A stretch of 64,000 nt of DNA, from the NCBI RefSeq assembly GCF_008932435.1, contig NZ_WBWE01000009.1, positions 62,001 to 126,000 of the forward strand, written 5' to 3'. The position numbers were made by a program, and so were the translations under genes. The stretch comes from Brucella pseudintermedia. Lineage in GTDB: Bacteria > Pseudomonadota > Alphaproteobacteria > Rhizobiales > Rhizobiaceae. The stretch's first letter is position 1. Every line of letters begins with the position of its first letter. The notes under the pieces were generated by a model. It was not told where the DNA came from. It did not search any database and worked only from the letters and a program-made list of their open reading frames with translations. Below are positions 17,870 through 26,851 of this stretch, piece after piece.

Positions 17870-18433
17870 CTATCTCAGGACGCGGATTACAGTCCGGCTT
17901 GTCAGATGAGGCAGGAGGCGCGCCATGTCGGCGCGCTTCAATGCTATGCAGCCTTCGGTCGGCGTATAGCCCGGTCGCGCCAGATGGAAAAAGATCGCGC
18001 TGCCGCATCCGCGACGGCGCGGCGCGATGTTCCAGTCCATGACGATGCAGACGTCGTAGAGATCGTCGCGCCGCCACATATCCTCGTGACTTGCCGCATA
18101 AGGCAGCCTGACGGGACAGTTGTAATTGGCATCGGACGGCGCATCGCACCAGCCGTCCAGACGCCGGACACGACTGAGCGGCAACCGTGAGGATGGCAAC
18201 AAACCCTTGTCGCCCCGCCTGTATCCATAGAGCAGCCGCATGGTTGCCAGAGGCGTCGCGCCATCACCTTCGCGCTTGAAAGCGCTGATGCCCCCCTTGC
18301 CAAGAGCACATTCTAGCACCAGATTGCCCGCAACAAGCAAGCCGCGAGTATTGTGACCCGGCTTGGCCCGAACATCGATGACGCCAATTCCCCGGCTGAT
18401 TCCATATCTGGCCAAGCCCCGCCTCCGTGACAT
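17870..18433 (-). CDS. L,D-transpeptidase (YkuD family)
   Basis: The 187-residue protein ends with the YkuD catalytic block: IFFHLARPGYTPTEGCIAL carries the histidine and the nucleophilic cysteine (about C162). Family members form 3-3 crosslinks in peptidoglycan or attach lipoproteins to it, as described for Brucella outer-membrane proteins. No signal peptide can be seen; the N-terminus is arginine-rich (MSRRRGLARYG), so export would need another start or route. It is convergent with the permease, 5 bases apart. Confidence 0.85.
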   Translation of the reverse strand: MSRRRGLARYGISRGIGVIDVRAKPGHNTRGLLVAGNLVLECALGKGGISAFKREGDGATPLATMRLLYGYRRGDKGLLPSSRLPLSRVRRLDGWCDAPSDANYNCPVRLPYAASHEDMWRRDDLYDVCIVMDWNIAPRRRGCGSAIFFHLARPGYTPTEGCIALKRADMARLLPHLTSRTVIRVLR

Positions 18434-18557
18434 GTTTGTTTAAAACCGTTGTCGGCGGACGCAAAAACCTGTTTCGCGTTTCGCCGCTTCAACTTGTCTC
18501 CATTAAATGTCATAAAACACCAAGAGCCATTTAAATCAAAGATTAACGAGGACAGGC

Positions 18558-19241
18558 ATGACAGGCCGTACGATACTGATTGTGGACGATGACGAAGATC
18601 TCCGTTCCATCCTCGTCGAACAGCTGGAGCTGTGCGAAGAATTCCAGATCCTGCAGGAAGACAATGCCACCAAGGGCATCCAGACTGCGCGAAACGGCAT
18701 TGTTGACCTCCTGATCATGGATGTCGGCCTGCCAGATATGGACGGTCGGGAAGCTGTAAAGCTGCTGCGCAAGGGCGGCTTCAAGGCGCCGATCATCATG
18801 CTCACCGGTCACGACACAGAATCGGATACGATTCTCGGCCTCGAATCGGGCGCCAATGATTACGTCACCAAGCCGTTCAAATTCGCGGTCCTTCTGGCCC
18901 GCGTGCGTGCGCAGCTGCGCCAGCATGAACAGAGCGAGGATGCTACTTTCATCGTTGGACCCTATACGTTCAAGCCCGGCCAGAAATTGCTCATTGATGA
19001 GAAGGGCAGCAAGATTCGCCTCACCGAAAAGGAAGCGGCGATCATCAAGTACCTTTATCGCGCTGGCGACAAGGTTATCGGCCGCGATGTCCTGCTGGAA
19101 GAGGTGTGGGGCTACAATTCAGGCGTCACCACGCACACGCTGGAAACCCACGTCTATCGTCTGCGTCAGAAAATAGAAAAAGATCCGTCCAATGCGGCGC
19201 TTCTCGTCACAGAAAGCGGGGGATACAAGCTTGTCCCATGA
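18558..19241 (+). CDS. cenR: OmpR/PhoB-family response regulator, CenR-like
   Basis: The 227-residue two-domain regulator has a receiver domain with acidic pocket D10-D12, phospho-acceptor D55 (LLIMDVGLPD) and the switch lysine in TKPFKF, then a winged-helix DNA-binding domain (about 130-227). The sequence and its orphan state (no kinase gene adjacent) match CenR, the cell-envelope regulator of Caulobacter and Brucella, whose kinase is encoded elsewhere. The symbol is given from resemblance and is less certain than the family. A cyclic-nucleotide-binding protein follows after 34 bases. Confidence 0.75.
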   Translation: MTGRTILIVDDDEDLRSILVEQLELCEEFQILQEDNATKGIQTARNGIVDLLIMDVGLPDMDGREAVKLLRKGGFKAPIIMLTGHDTESDTILGLESGANDYVTKPFKFAVLLARVRAQLRQHEQSEDATFIVGPYTFKPGQKLLIDEKGSKIRLTEKEAAIIKYLYRAGDKVIGRDVLLEEVWGYNSGVTTHTLETHVYRLRQKIEKDPSNAALLVTESGGYKLVP

Positions 19242-19275
19242 TGGACAGCGCCCGATGCAGGTGTATTGACGATCC

Positions 19276-19734
19276 ATGGCGCTTGATGACGATATTCGCA
19301 TTCTCGGCACGGTGGGCCTGTTCGAGTCTTTCACGGCCGAACAGCTGCGGTTGCTTGCCTTCGGTGCCGAACGCCTGGTTCTCAGAGCCGGACGTGAGCT
19401 TTTCCGTGAGGGGCAAAGTGCCGACTGCGCCTATATCGTCGTATCGGGCAGCATTACCCTGTTTCACGAACAAAACCAGGGGCGGATAGCCATCCGCCCC
19501 GTCGGCCCCGGTGCCATGATTGGAGAAATGGCCCTCATCGCCCAGACCTCGCGTCTAACCGGTGCGGTCGCCGAAGCCGAAACCGAAGTCATCCGCATCA
19601 GCCGCGCAATCTTTCGGCGTATTCTGGAAGAATATCCGGAAGCGGCAGCAGCACTCCACGCCCATATCAGCCGCAACCTGCTGGAACTGATCGGCGAAAT
19701 CGAAAAAGTCGCGCCGCGGCTCAACGGCGGCTGA
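19276..19734 (+). CDS. Cyclic nucleotide-binding domain protein without DNA-binding domain
   Basis: The 152-residue protein is a single cNMP-binding (Crp-like) jelly roll with a short C-terminal helix. The phosphate-binding cassette reads GEMALIAQTSRLTG (about 79-92), with the usual Glu and Arg. No helix-turn-helix follows, so it is not a transcription factor on its own. It lies 34 bases after the CenR-like gene and is probably co-transcribed with it, which hints at a regulatory partner role. The ligand is unknown. Confidence 0.85.
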   Translation: MALDDDIRILGTVGLFESFTAEQLRLLAFGAERLVLRAGRELFREGQSADCAYIVVSGSITLFHEQNQGRIAIRPVGPGAMIGEMALIAQTSRLTGAVAEAETEVIRISRAIFRRILEEYPEAAAALHAHISRNLLELIGEIEKVAPRLNGG

Positions 19735-19738
19735 TCTC

Positions 19739-20545
19739 TCAATCCAGATTGAATGTCGCAATGACCGGCACGTGATCGGACGGCCGGTCCCAGCCACGCG
19801 CGTCGCGAAGGATTTGCAGGCCCTGCATATGCCCTTCAAGATCGGCGGAACCCCAGATGTGATCCAGCCTGCGGCCACGATCCGATTCATCCCAGTCCTT
19901 GGCGCGATAGCTCCACCAGGTGAAGATTTTCTGGTCTGCCGGAATAAGATGCCGCATCAGGTCGCTCCAGCCGCCCTTGACGCGCAAATCTTCCAGCGTC
20001 TCGGTCTCGATCGGCGTATGGCTGACGATTTTCAATAGCTGCTTATGCGACCAGACATCGTTTTCGAGCGGGGCGATGTTGAGATCGCCGACGAGGATAG
20101 ATGACAGCCCATCCTGCCGGTCGGCGACAATGGCGCGCATTTCCTCGAGAAAAGCCAGCTTGTGCGCAAACTTCGGATTGATTTCCGGGTCCGGCTCGTC
20201 ACCACCCGCGGGTACGTAGAAATTATGGATGCGAAGCTTTTTGCCGCCTGCTTCGACCACCGCGCTCAGATGCCGGCAATCGCCCATATCACAGAAGCCA
20301 ATCTTTTCGACTCCTGTCAGCGGACGTTTGGAAACCGTCGCCACGCCGTGATAGCCCTTCTGGCCGCTGATCGCGATATGTTCATAACCGAGCGCGCGAA
20401 ACCCTTTGGCCGGGAACAGATTGTCGGGACATTTCGTTTCCTGAAGACACAGAACATCCGGCTGATAATCGCGCAGAAACTGTTCGACCAACGGCATGCG
20501 CAGGCGAACGGAATTGATGTTCCAGGTAGCAACGGAAAAAGCCAT
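19739..20545 (-). CDS. xthA: Exodeoxyribonuclease III
   Basis: This AP endonuclease and 3'-5' exonuclease acts in base-excision repair. The 268-residue product shows the EEP-fold motifs SVATWNINSVR at the start, LQETK with the metal glutamate, GDLNIAP (catalytic Asp/Asn) and the terminal SDHVPV with the catalytic histidine. It ends 4 bases from the convergent cNMP-binding gene and is followed upstream by lolA on the same strand. Confidence 0.96.
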   Translation of the reverse strand: MAFSVATWNINSVRLRMPLVEQFLRDYQPDVLCLQETKCPDNLFPAKGFRALGYEHIAISGQKGYHGVATVSKRPLTGVEKIGFCDMGDCRHLSAVVEAGGKKLRIHNFYVPAGGDEPDPEINPKFAHKLAFLEEMRAIVADRQDGLSSILVGDLNIAPLENDVWSHKQLLKIVSHTPIETETLEDLRVKGGWSDLMRHLIPADQKIFTWWSYRAKDWDESDRGRRLDHIWGSADLEGHMQGLQILRDARGWDRPSDHVPVIATFNLD

Positions 20546-20634
20546 GAAGATAGGACTCGCAGCAACGAAAGGATGCTGCGAACCTAATCATTTATCCGGC
20601 AAATGCAAACGGATTGCCTGTCACAAACTGACGA

Positions 20635-21303
20635 TTACTGACCTTTGCGCTTCATGGCGATGCGCTGATAGTCGATCTTGAACATATCGTCGGTAAAACG
20701 CACGCCTGTGCGCACATTGAAGATCATGACAGTGGTATCGAGCTTTTGCGCGTCGGTGATGGTCCACTGCTTCAGCTCGTAGGATTTGGGATCGAACATC
20801 ATGGTGATTTTCGAATCGCCGAAGATCGACTTGTCGCCCAGCACCAGCGTGGTCATGTCCGGCTCCTGCTTCACATTCTGAAGACGGCCGCCGCCAAGAT
20901 CAATGCGGTCTGCCAGAAGCAGCTTCAAGGGCGTCTTGGAAAGCGGATAAAGGTCCCATGTGTCGAGCTTGCGATTGTTGATGACGACCGATTCGCCATC
21001 CGAAATCACCCGGATCGGGGAATTGTTGTAATTGAAGCGAATCCTGCCCGGACGCTCGATATAGAAAGTGCCGCCCGTCTGCTCGCCCTTCGGTCCGAAC
21101 TGCACGAACTCGCCGGTCATGGTGCGTACCGATGAGAAATGGTCTGCAATCTGCTGCGCCGCCGCACCGCCGCCAGCGCCCTGCGCCATCGCGGCGACCG
21201 GTGCCAGAACCAGCGACGTCATTCCAAGCCCCAGCGCTCCCATTCCCAACACGGCTGCAAGGCGTCCAGCTTTCGCGAAGGCGGTGAAACGGGAGAATAT
21301 CAT
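20635..21303 (-). CDS. lolA: Outer-membrane lipoprotein carrier protein LolA-like
   Basis: The periplasmic chaperone shuttles lipoproteins from LolCDE to the outer membrane. The 222-residue precursor has a signal peptide (about 1-41, ending AAMAQ) and the LolA beta-barrel pattern: FSSVRTMTGEFVQF, then RPGRIRFNYN. The start at 21303 (MIFSRFTAF) has a GAGAAAG ribosome site; the frame also allows an ATG at 21327 adding eight residues. It sits next to ftsK, the usual order in alphaproteobacteria. Whether it serves Omp19 is a natural inference. Confidence 0.88.
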   Translation of the reverse strand: MIFSRFTAFAKAGRLAAVLGMGALGLGMTSLVLAPVAAMAQGAGGGAAAQQIADHFSSVRTMTGEFVQFGPKGEQTGGTFYIERPGRIRFNYNNSPIRVISDGESVVINNRKLDTWDLYPLSKTPLKLLLADRIDLGGGRLQNVKQEPDMTTLVLGDKSIFGDSKITMMFDPKSYELKQWTITDAQKLDTTVMIFNVRTGVRFTDDMFKIDYQRIAMKRKGQ

Positions 21304-21367
21304 CGGCAAACTTTCTCTTTTCGTCATTCTGTTTCACTACGCCGTCAGTTGGGCGCGAGTATGGCCA

Positions 21368-23941
21368 TCAGAAATCATCGTCACCGGTCGGCACCAATAT
21401 TTCACGCTTGCCCGCATGGTTGGCGGGACCTACAATGCCTTCCTCCTCCATGCGCTCGATGATGGACGCAGCACGGTTATAGCCGATGCCCAGACGGCGC
21501 TGGATGTAGGACGTCGAAGCCTTCTTGTCGCGCAGAACCACGGCGACGGCCTGATCATACGGATCGTCGGAATCCTCCAGATTGCCGGTTCCGGCCGGGC
21601 CGCTGCCGCCTTCGTCCTCGTCTTCATCCTCGGTGATGGCGTCGAGATATTCCGGCACACCTTGAAGCTTCAGATGCTGCACGATGCGCTCCACCTCGTC
21701 GTCACCAACGAATGGGCCATGCACGCGCTGGATGCGTCCGCCGCCAGCCATGAAGAGCATATCGCCTTGGCCGAGAAGCTGTTCGGCGCCCTGCTCGCCC
21801 AGAATGGTGCGGCTGTCGATCTTCGATGTGACCTGAAACGAAATGCGGGTCGGGAAATTTGCCTTGATCGTTCCGGTGATGACATCGACCGAGGGGCGCT
21901 GCGTGGCCATGATGACGTGAATGCCCGCTGCACGCGCCATCTGCGCCAGACGCTGCACCGCGCCTTCGATATCCTTGCCCGCGACCATCATCAGGTCGGC
22001 CATTTCGTCGATGATCACGACGATATAGGGCATCGGTTCGAGATCGAGTTCTTCCGTCTCGTAGATCGCCTCGCCCGTATTGCGGTCAAAGCCGGTCTGC
22101 ACGGTGCGCGCAATCGGCTCACCCTTTTTCTGCGCAAGGCCGACACGCTGGTTGAAGCCGTCGATGTTGCGCACGCCGACCTTGGACATCTTGCGATAGC
22201 GGTCTTCCATTTCGCGCACGGTCCATTTGAGCGCGACGACCGCCTTCTTCGGATCGGTGACAACAGGTGTCAGCAGATGCGGAATGCCGTCATAGACGGA
22301 GAGTTCCAGCATCTTTGGGTCGATCATGATCAGGCGGCATTCCTGCGGCGTCATGCGATAAAGCAGCGACAGGATCATGGTATTGATCGCCACCGACTTG
22401 CCCGAGCCGGTGGTACCGGCCACGAGAACATGCGGCATCTTGGCGATATCGGCGATGACCGGCTCGCCATTGATGGTTTTGCCGAGTGCAAGCGCCAGCT
22501 TCGCCTTCGATTGCTCGAAGTCGCGGCTTGCCAGCATTTCGCGCAGGTAAACCATTTCGCGCTTCGGGTTCGGCAGTTCGATGCCGATGGCATTGCGCCC
22601 CGGAATGACCGCAACGCGCGCCGCGATCGCGCTCATCGAGCGGGCAATGTCGTCGGCAAGGCCGATGACGCGCGAGGACTTGATGCCGGGAGCTGGTTCA
22701 AGCTCATAAAGCGTCACCACCGGGCCGGGCTTCACATTGATGATTTCGCCGCGCACGCCGAAATCTTCCAGCACGCCTTCAAGCAGACGCGCATTCTGTT
22801 CCAGCGCGTCCTTGGAAAGCGCTGGGTCGCGCTGAACGAGCTTCGGTTCGGCAAGGAAATGGAGCGACGGCATTTCAAAAACGCCATTGTCCTTGAGGAA
22901 GGAGGGCTGCGCCTCGCGCTGGGCGCGCGGGCCGGGCTTCGGCGACGGTGCGGCCTGTTCCACACGCGCCTTGCGGGCGCGGGGCGGCGGCGCATCATGC
23001 CATTCCTGACCGGCGAGCGGCGTGTCGTCATCCATATCGTCCATATCGAAAGGCGGCGCGTCGTCGACGGCGGCAGGCGCCCCGAAACCGGGCTCCCGGC
23101 GCGGCGCACTGCGCGCTTCGGCGTTGCGGCGCACGACGCGCATATCGTCGAAATCGTCCTCGCGCGAGCGCCGTCGACCCAGCCCGGTCAGGCGCTTGAA
23201 ATTGGCGGTCGTCGTCAGTGCCAGATGAGTGAGAGCCCCCATAAGCTGAAAACCGCCACCGGCAGATGCTTCATCATCCTCGTCATCAGCAACAAAATCA
23301 TCTTCGGCACCGCGATGAGCCGAGACTTGCCCGGGGTTGACAATACCTGCGCCGCGCCCGACGATGCCGCTGGCAAAAAGGCAGAGCCAGAAAGCAGGGA
23401 CTGCAAGGACAAGTGCAATGCCCGATGCGATTGCGCCTTGCGGGAAACCGCCGAGGAAGAGGCCCGGGAATTTCAGGATCATGTCGCCGAAAACGCCACC
23501 GAGGCCGATTGGCATCGGCCAGCTTGCCGGCACGGCAAAGCAGCTCGCTATGGCGGCAAACAACAATGCGGCGCCGAACCATGCGAAGCTGCGCTTGGCC
23601 ACACGCCCGATGCCGCCGCGCGTCATCAACAGCAGCGACCAGACAGCAAGTGGAAGCAGGGCGGGAACGCTCGCCAGACCGAAAAACTGCATGGCAATGT
23701 CGGAGAACACAGCGCCCGGATAACCGAGCGCATTCGTCACCGGATTGTCGGTCGCGTGGCTGAAGCTCGGATCGGCCACATTCCATGTCGCCAGCGCGCC
23801 GACAGCCATGCCGGTGAGCGCCAGGAGCCCCAGGCCAAACAGGATATAGAATTGCCTGCGGAAGAGATTGGCCAGTTTCAGCCTGTCTTCCGTAATCCGC
23901 TCGTCACGCAGCGGGTAAGAGGGCGAATATCCTTGCCGCAT
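21368..23941 (-). CDS. ftsK: DNA translocase FtsK
   Basis: FtsK pumps chromosome ends across the septum and activates XerCD at dif. The 857-residue protein has four N-terminal helices (about 30-205), an acidic, proline-rich linker (about 235-360), and the motor with Walker [11 protein letters not shown] (near residue 490) and Walker [14 protein letters not shown]-terminal winged-helix gamma domain ([15 protein letters not shown]) for KOPS recognition follows. The frame stays open to 24334, but the start at 23941 fits the family, and a CtrA box at 24027-24049 would otherwise lie inside the gene. Confidence 0.97.
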   Translation of the reverse strand: MRQGYSPSYPLRDERITEDRLKLANLFRRQFYILFGLGLLALTGMAVGALATWNVADPSFSHATDNPVTNALGYPGAVFSDIAMQFFGLASVPALLPLAVWSLLLMTRGGIGRVAKRSFAWFGAALLFAAIASCFAVPASWPMPIGLGGVFGDMILKFPGLFLGGFPQGAIASGIALVLAVPAFWLCLFASGIVGRGAGIVNPGQVSAHRGAEDDFVADDEDDEASAGGGFQLMGALTHLALTTTANFKRLTGLGRRRSREDDFDDMRVVRRNAEARSAPRREPGFGAPAAVDDAPPFDMDDMDDDTPLAGQEWHDAPPPRARKARVEQAAPSPKPGPRAQREAQPSFLKDNGVFEMPSLHFLAEPKLVQRDPALSKDALEQNARLLEGVLEDFGVRGEIINVKPGPVVTLYELEPAPGIKSSRVIGLADDIARSMSAIAARVAVIPGRNAIGIELPNPKREMVYLREMLASRDFEQSKAKLALALGKTINGEPVIADIAKMPHVLVAGTTGSGKSVAINTMILSLLYRMTPQECRLIMIDPKMLELSVYDGIPHLLTPVVTDPKKAVVALKWTVREMEDRYRKMSKVGVRNIDGFNQRVGLAQKKGEPIARTVQTGFDRNTGEAIYETEELDLEPMPYIVVIIDEMADLMMVAGKDIEGAVQRLAQMARAAGIHVIMATQRPSVDVITGTIKANFPTRISFQVTSKIDSRTILGEQGAEQLLGQGDMLFMAGGGRIQRVHGPFVGDDEVERIVQHLKLQGVPEYLDAITEDEDEDEGGSGPAGTGNLEDSDDPYDQAVAVVLRDKKASTSYIQRRLGIGYNRAASIIERMEEEGIVGPANHAGKREILVPTGDDDF

Positions 23942-24026
23942 ATAGCCTGTCCCGAACCGAAATATTTGCTGGCCCCTGAGCGGACATGCTCCGGGCACAT
24001 TGAATCGGTCCGATCCTAATCGCCGG

Positions 24027-24049
24027 ATGGTTAATTCCTCATTAACCAT
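24027..24049. promoter_or_regulatory. Candidate CtrA-binding site upstream of ftsK
   Basis: ATGGTTAA (24027-24034) and TTAACCAT (24042-24049) form a perfect inverted repeat around a 7-base spacer. This gives TTAA-N7-TTAA with the extended TTAACCAT form of the CtrA consensus. It lies 86 bases before the ftsK ATG. Binding is inferred from the motif only. Confidence 0.6.
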
Positions 24050-24083
24050 GCAGGAACTGCGAACAAATCCCATTGATGAAATG

Positions 24084-24111
24084 AAAAAGGCGCAGTTTCC
24101 CGCGCCTTTTT
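24084..24111 (-). terminator. Terminator of amtB
   Basis: AAAAAGGCGC (24084-24093) pairs with GCGCCTTTTT (24102-24111) around an 8-base loop, 20 bases after the amtB stop. On the minus strand the stem ends in a T run, as in an intrinsic terminator. Confidence 0.8.
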
Positions 24112-24131
24112 CCGCTTGAGACAATCCCGCT

Positions 24132-25433
24132 CTATTGAACGGATTCGCCGTGCAAAGCGATGTCGAGGCCTTCGATCTCGGCCTGCTTGCTGGGCCGCAG
24201 GCCCATGATGGCCTTGACCACATAGAGGATGATCGCAGTGGCAATCGCGGTGTAAACGATGGTGATGGCCGCGCCGAAGAACTGCTTGCCGATAGTGGCC
24301 CCTTCGCCAGCGGGGTTGATCGCTGCATCGGCAAAAAGGCCGGTCAAAACAGCACCCACGAAGCCGCCTACGCCATGGACGCCGAATGCATCGAGTGAAT
24401 CGTCATAGCCGAGCGCGTGCTTGATCTTGACTGCCGCCAGATAGCAGACCGCACCGGCGACGATACCGATGATAAGCGCCCCTGTCGGATTGACGAAACC
24501 GGCGGCAGGCGTGACGGCAACAAGGCCTGCAACGGCACCCGAGACGATGCCAAGCACGCTTGGCCTGCCCGCTACCGCCCATTCAACGAACATCCAGGCC
24601 AGAGCAGCACCTGCGGTCGCAACCTGCGTGTTGAGCATGGCAACACCAGCGAGCGCGTTGGCCCCGGCAGCAGAGCCGGCATTGAAGCCGAACCAGCCAA
24701 CCCACAGCAGAGCGGCGCCGATAACCGACAGGACAAGATTGTGCGGCGCCATGTTGGTGTGGCCGTAACCGTCGCGCTTGCCGATGATGAGGGCGGCAAC
24801 CAGGCCGGCGACGCCGGCATTGATATGGACAACCGTGCCGCCAGCAAAATCAAGCACGCCGTCCGAAGCCATGAAGCCACCGCCCCAGACCCAATGCGCC
24901 ACCGGAATATAGACGATGAACAGCCACAGTGTCAGGAAGACCAGCATGGACGAAAACTTCATCCGCTCGGCAAATGATCCGGCGATAAGTGCAGGCGTGA
25001 TGATGGCGAAAGTCATCTGGAAGGTGATGAACACATATTCGGGAATTGTTCCCGTCAGCGATTCCATCGTGACGCCGGAGAAGAAGGCCTTGGAAAGACC
25101 GCCAATATAGGAATTGAGTGAGCCGCCATCGGTAAAGGCCAGTGAATAGCCTGCGATCATCCACAGAATGGACATGAGACAGGTGATGGCAAAGCTCTGC
25201 ATCACCGTGGACAGCACGTTCTTCTTGCGCACCATGCCGCCATAAAACAGCGCCAGACCCGGTATGGTCATCATCAACACCAGCGCGGTTGAAGTCAGCA
25301 TCCAAGCCGTATCGCCCGTATCGAGGGTTGGTGTCGGTGCGGCCTCCTGTGCAATTGCCGTTCCCGCCATGGCGACGAGCGCAGGCAAGGTAGCCAGAAG
25401 GGCCGTTTGCTTGTTTCTTCCTGTTATGAACAT
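24132..25433 (-). CDS. amtB: Ammonium transporter AmtB
   Basis: The 433-residue protein has a cleavable signal peptide (about 1-28, ending AIAQ) and eleven helices. It carries the Amt pore features: the histidine pair in [10 protein letters not shown] and FGVHGVGG, and the [16 protein letters not shown] segment. It imports ammonium at low external nitrogen. No glnK is adjacent, although glnK-amtB pairs are common in this group. A sigma-54-like element lies upstream. Confidence 0.96.
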   Translation of the reverse strand: MFITGRNKQTALLATLPALVAMAGTAIAQEAAPTPTLDTGDTAWMLTSTALVLMMTIPGLALFYGGMVRKKNVLSTVMQSFAITCLMSILWMIAGYSLAFTDGGSLNSYIGGLSKAFFSGVTMESLTGTIPEYVFITFQMTFAIITPALIAGSFAERMKFSSMLVFLTLWLFIVYIPVAHWVWGGGFMASDGVLDFAGGTVVHINAGVAGLVAALIIGKRDGYGHTNMAPHNLVLSVIGAALLWVGWFGFNAGSAAGANALAGVAMLNTQVATAGAALAWMFVEWAVAGRPSVLGIVSGAVAGLVAVTPAAGFVNPTGALIIGIVAGAVCYLAAVKIKHALGYDDSLDAFGVHGVGGFVGAVLTGLFADAAINPAGEGATIGKQFFGAAITIVYTAIATAIILYVVKAIMGLRPSKQAEIEGLDIALHGESVQ

Positions 25434-25500
25434 CGAATATCTCCGTCGAAGGGCGGCTTCAAACGCGGCTGCGCTGGAAAGACCGGTTCAAACAGAGAGA

Positions 25501-25516
25501 AACAAAATTCATGCCA
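25501..25516 (-). promoter_or_regulatory. Possible sigma-54 (-24/-12) promoter of amtB
   Basis: Read on the minus strand this is TGGCATGAATTTTGTT, close to TGGCAC-N5-TTGC; the -12 GC dinucleotide is GT. A start about 56 bases before the amtB ATG would result. No clear NtrC site was found. The remaining 25434-25731 region holds only a short hairpin (GTCGGG 25556-25561 with CCCGAC 25566-25571) and an AT-rich stretch. Confidence 0.3.
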
Positions 25517-25731
25517 GTTGGCAGAAACAGATAAATTAACTGCAAATTTTGTGATGTCGGGTACGCCCGACGCGGGAATTTGCCGCTGCGAATGTGTTGC
25601 TACGGACGCAGCTCCAGACCGAATGATGCCTAACTGGTTCATTCGATTCGGTTTTACACCGCGGCACCTCGCAAGCCACTCGCGAAATGCCTTAAATTTA
25701 ACCAGTCACTTAATCCCTGATTAAAAACTAA

Positions 25732-26631
25732 TCAATTGTTCTCATGAACGCGGATAAGCCCTTCCTGCGCCACCGATGCGATCAGCACACCGTCGCGCGT
25801 ATAAAGCGCGCCGCGGTTGAAACCACGTGCGCCTGAAGCGCTTGGCGTATCCTGCGTGTAGAGGAGCCAGTCGTCGAGCCTGCACGGGCGATGAAACCAC
25901 ATGGCGTGATCAAGGCTTGCCACCTGCATGTCCCGGTCGAATATCGTGCGCCCATGCGGATGAAGCGACGTGTCCAGCAACGTCATGTCGGAGAGATAGG
26001 CGAGAATGGCTGCCTGCAACGCCCGGTCATCCGGTACGATGCCACTCGCCCGGACCCAAACATGCTGGGCAGGCTCGAGCTTCTCACGCGAGAAATAATG
26101 GGTAAGCGAGACAGGCTTGATCTCGATGGGCCGTTCCCGCTCCCAGTATTTGCGAACATTGGGCGGCGCCATATGGAGATATTGTTCCTTGATGTCACGA
26201 TCGCCGACGAGTTGCTCGGGCATGGGCAACCCTTCCGGCATCGGCATCTGATGATCAAGCCCGCCTTCATCGATCTGGAACGAAGCGGAAAGCGTGAAAA
26301 TTGCCTTGCCATGTTGCTTGGCCAGGACGCGTCGGGTGCTGAAGCTGGAGCCGTCGCGGATACGGTCCACCTCATAGACGATGGGGATGGCCGGATCGCC
26401 GGGCCGCACGAAATAGGCATGGAGCGAATGCACATGGCGCTCGGGCTCGACAGTGCGTTGCGCGGCAATCAGTGCCTGCCCGATGACCTGTCCGCCGAAC
26501 ACCCGCTGCCAGCCTACCTGTGGACTGTTGCCTCGAAACAGATCCACCTCGAGCATTTCCAGATCGAGGATGGACAGAAGCTCACGCATTGCCGCCGTCT
26601 GCTCGATCCCGGACTTTTCTTTTTCAGACAT
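25732..26631 (-). CDS. tesB: Acyl-CoA thioesterase II
   Basis: TesB hydrolyses medium- and long-chain acyl-CoA. The 299-residue protein is a double hot-dog: the first domain has GGQVIGQALIAAQRTV (about 44-59), and the second ends with SLDHAMWFHRP carrying the catalytic aspartate region, with TLLDTSLHPHG before it. The start at 26631 (MSEKEKSGIE) matches the family; upstream in-frame ATGs would add low-complexity residues. The neighbour upstream diverges. Confidence 0.95.
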   Translation of the reverse strand: MSEKEKSGIEQTAAMRELLSILDLEMLEVDLFRGNSPQVGWQRVFGGQVIGQALIAAQRTVEPERHVHSLHAYFVRPGDPAIPIVYEVDRIRDGSSFSTRRVLAKQHGKAIFTLSASFQIDEGGLDHQMPMPEGLPMPEQLVGDRDIKEQYLHMAPPNVRKYWERERPIEIKPVSLTHYFSREKLEPAQHVWVRASGIVPDDRALQAAILAYLSDMTLLDTSLHPHGRTIFDRDMQVASLDHAMWFHRPCRLDDWLLYTQDTPSASGARGFNRGALYTRDGVLIASVAQEGLIRVHENN

Positions 26632-26851
26632 GGACAGCCTGCCTTCCGCAACCATATATGCTGTTACAAAGTTCGAAAGGCATGTTTGAGCCCGCCCATC
26701 CATGCCTGTCAAGAACCGGGCACGCAGGAGGAAATGCATTCCCGCACCAATGGTGGGCTGGGGATGCGCGGCGCGGCAAAATATCGGGTTTCATACGCAG
26801 CGATCTGTGCCAAAACACTGCGCGAAAGACGGATTCTGGAAAGGAACGACA

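Noticed and set aside
18532-18545. TTAA-N8-TTAA upstream of the CenR-like gene as a CtrA box
   Set aside because: The spacer is 8 bases instead of 7 and the flanks do not extend the consensus, so it was not called.
21068-24019. Very long plus-strand open frame (983 codons) opposite ftsK and lolA
   Set aside because: It is antisense to two clear genes, has no family features, and its length follows from the GC-rich codon use of ftsK.
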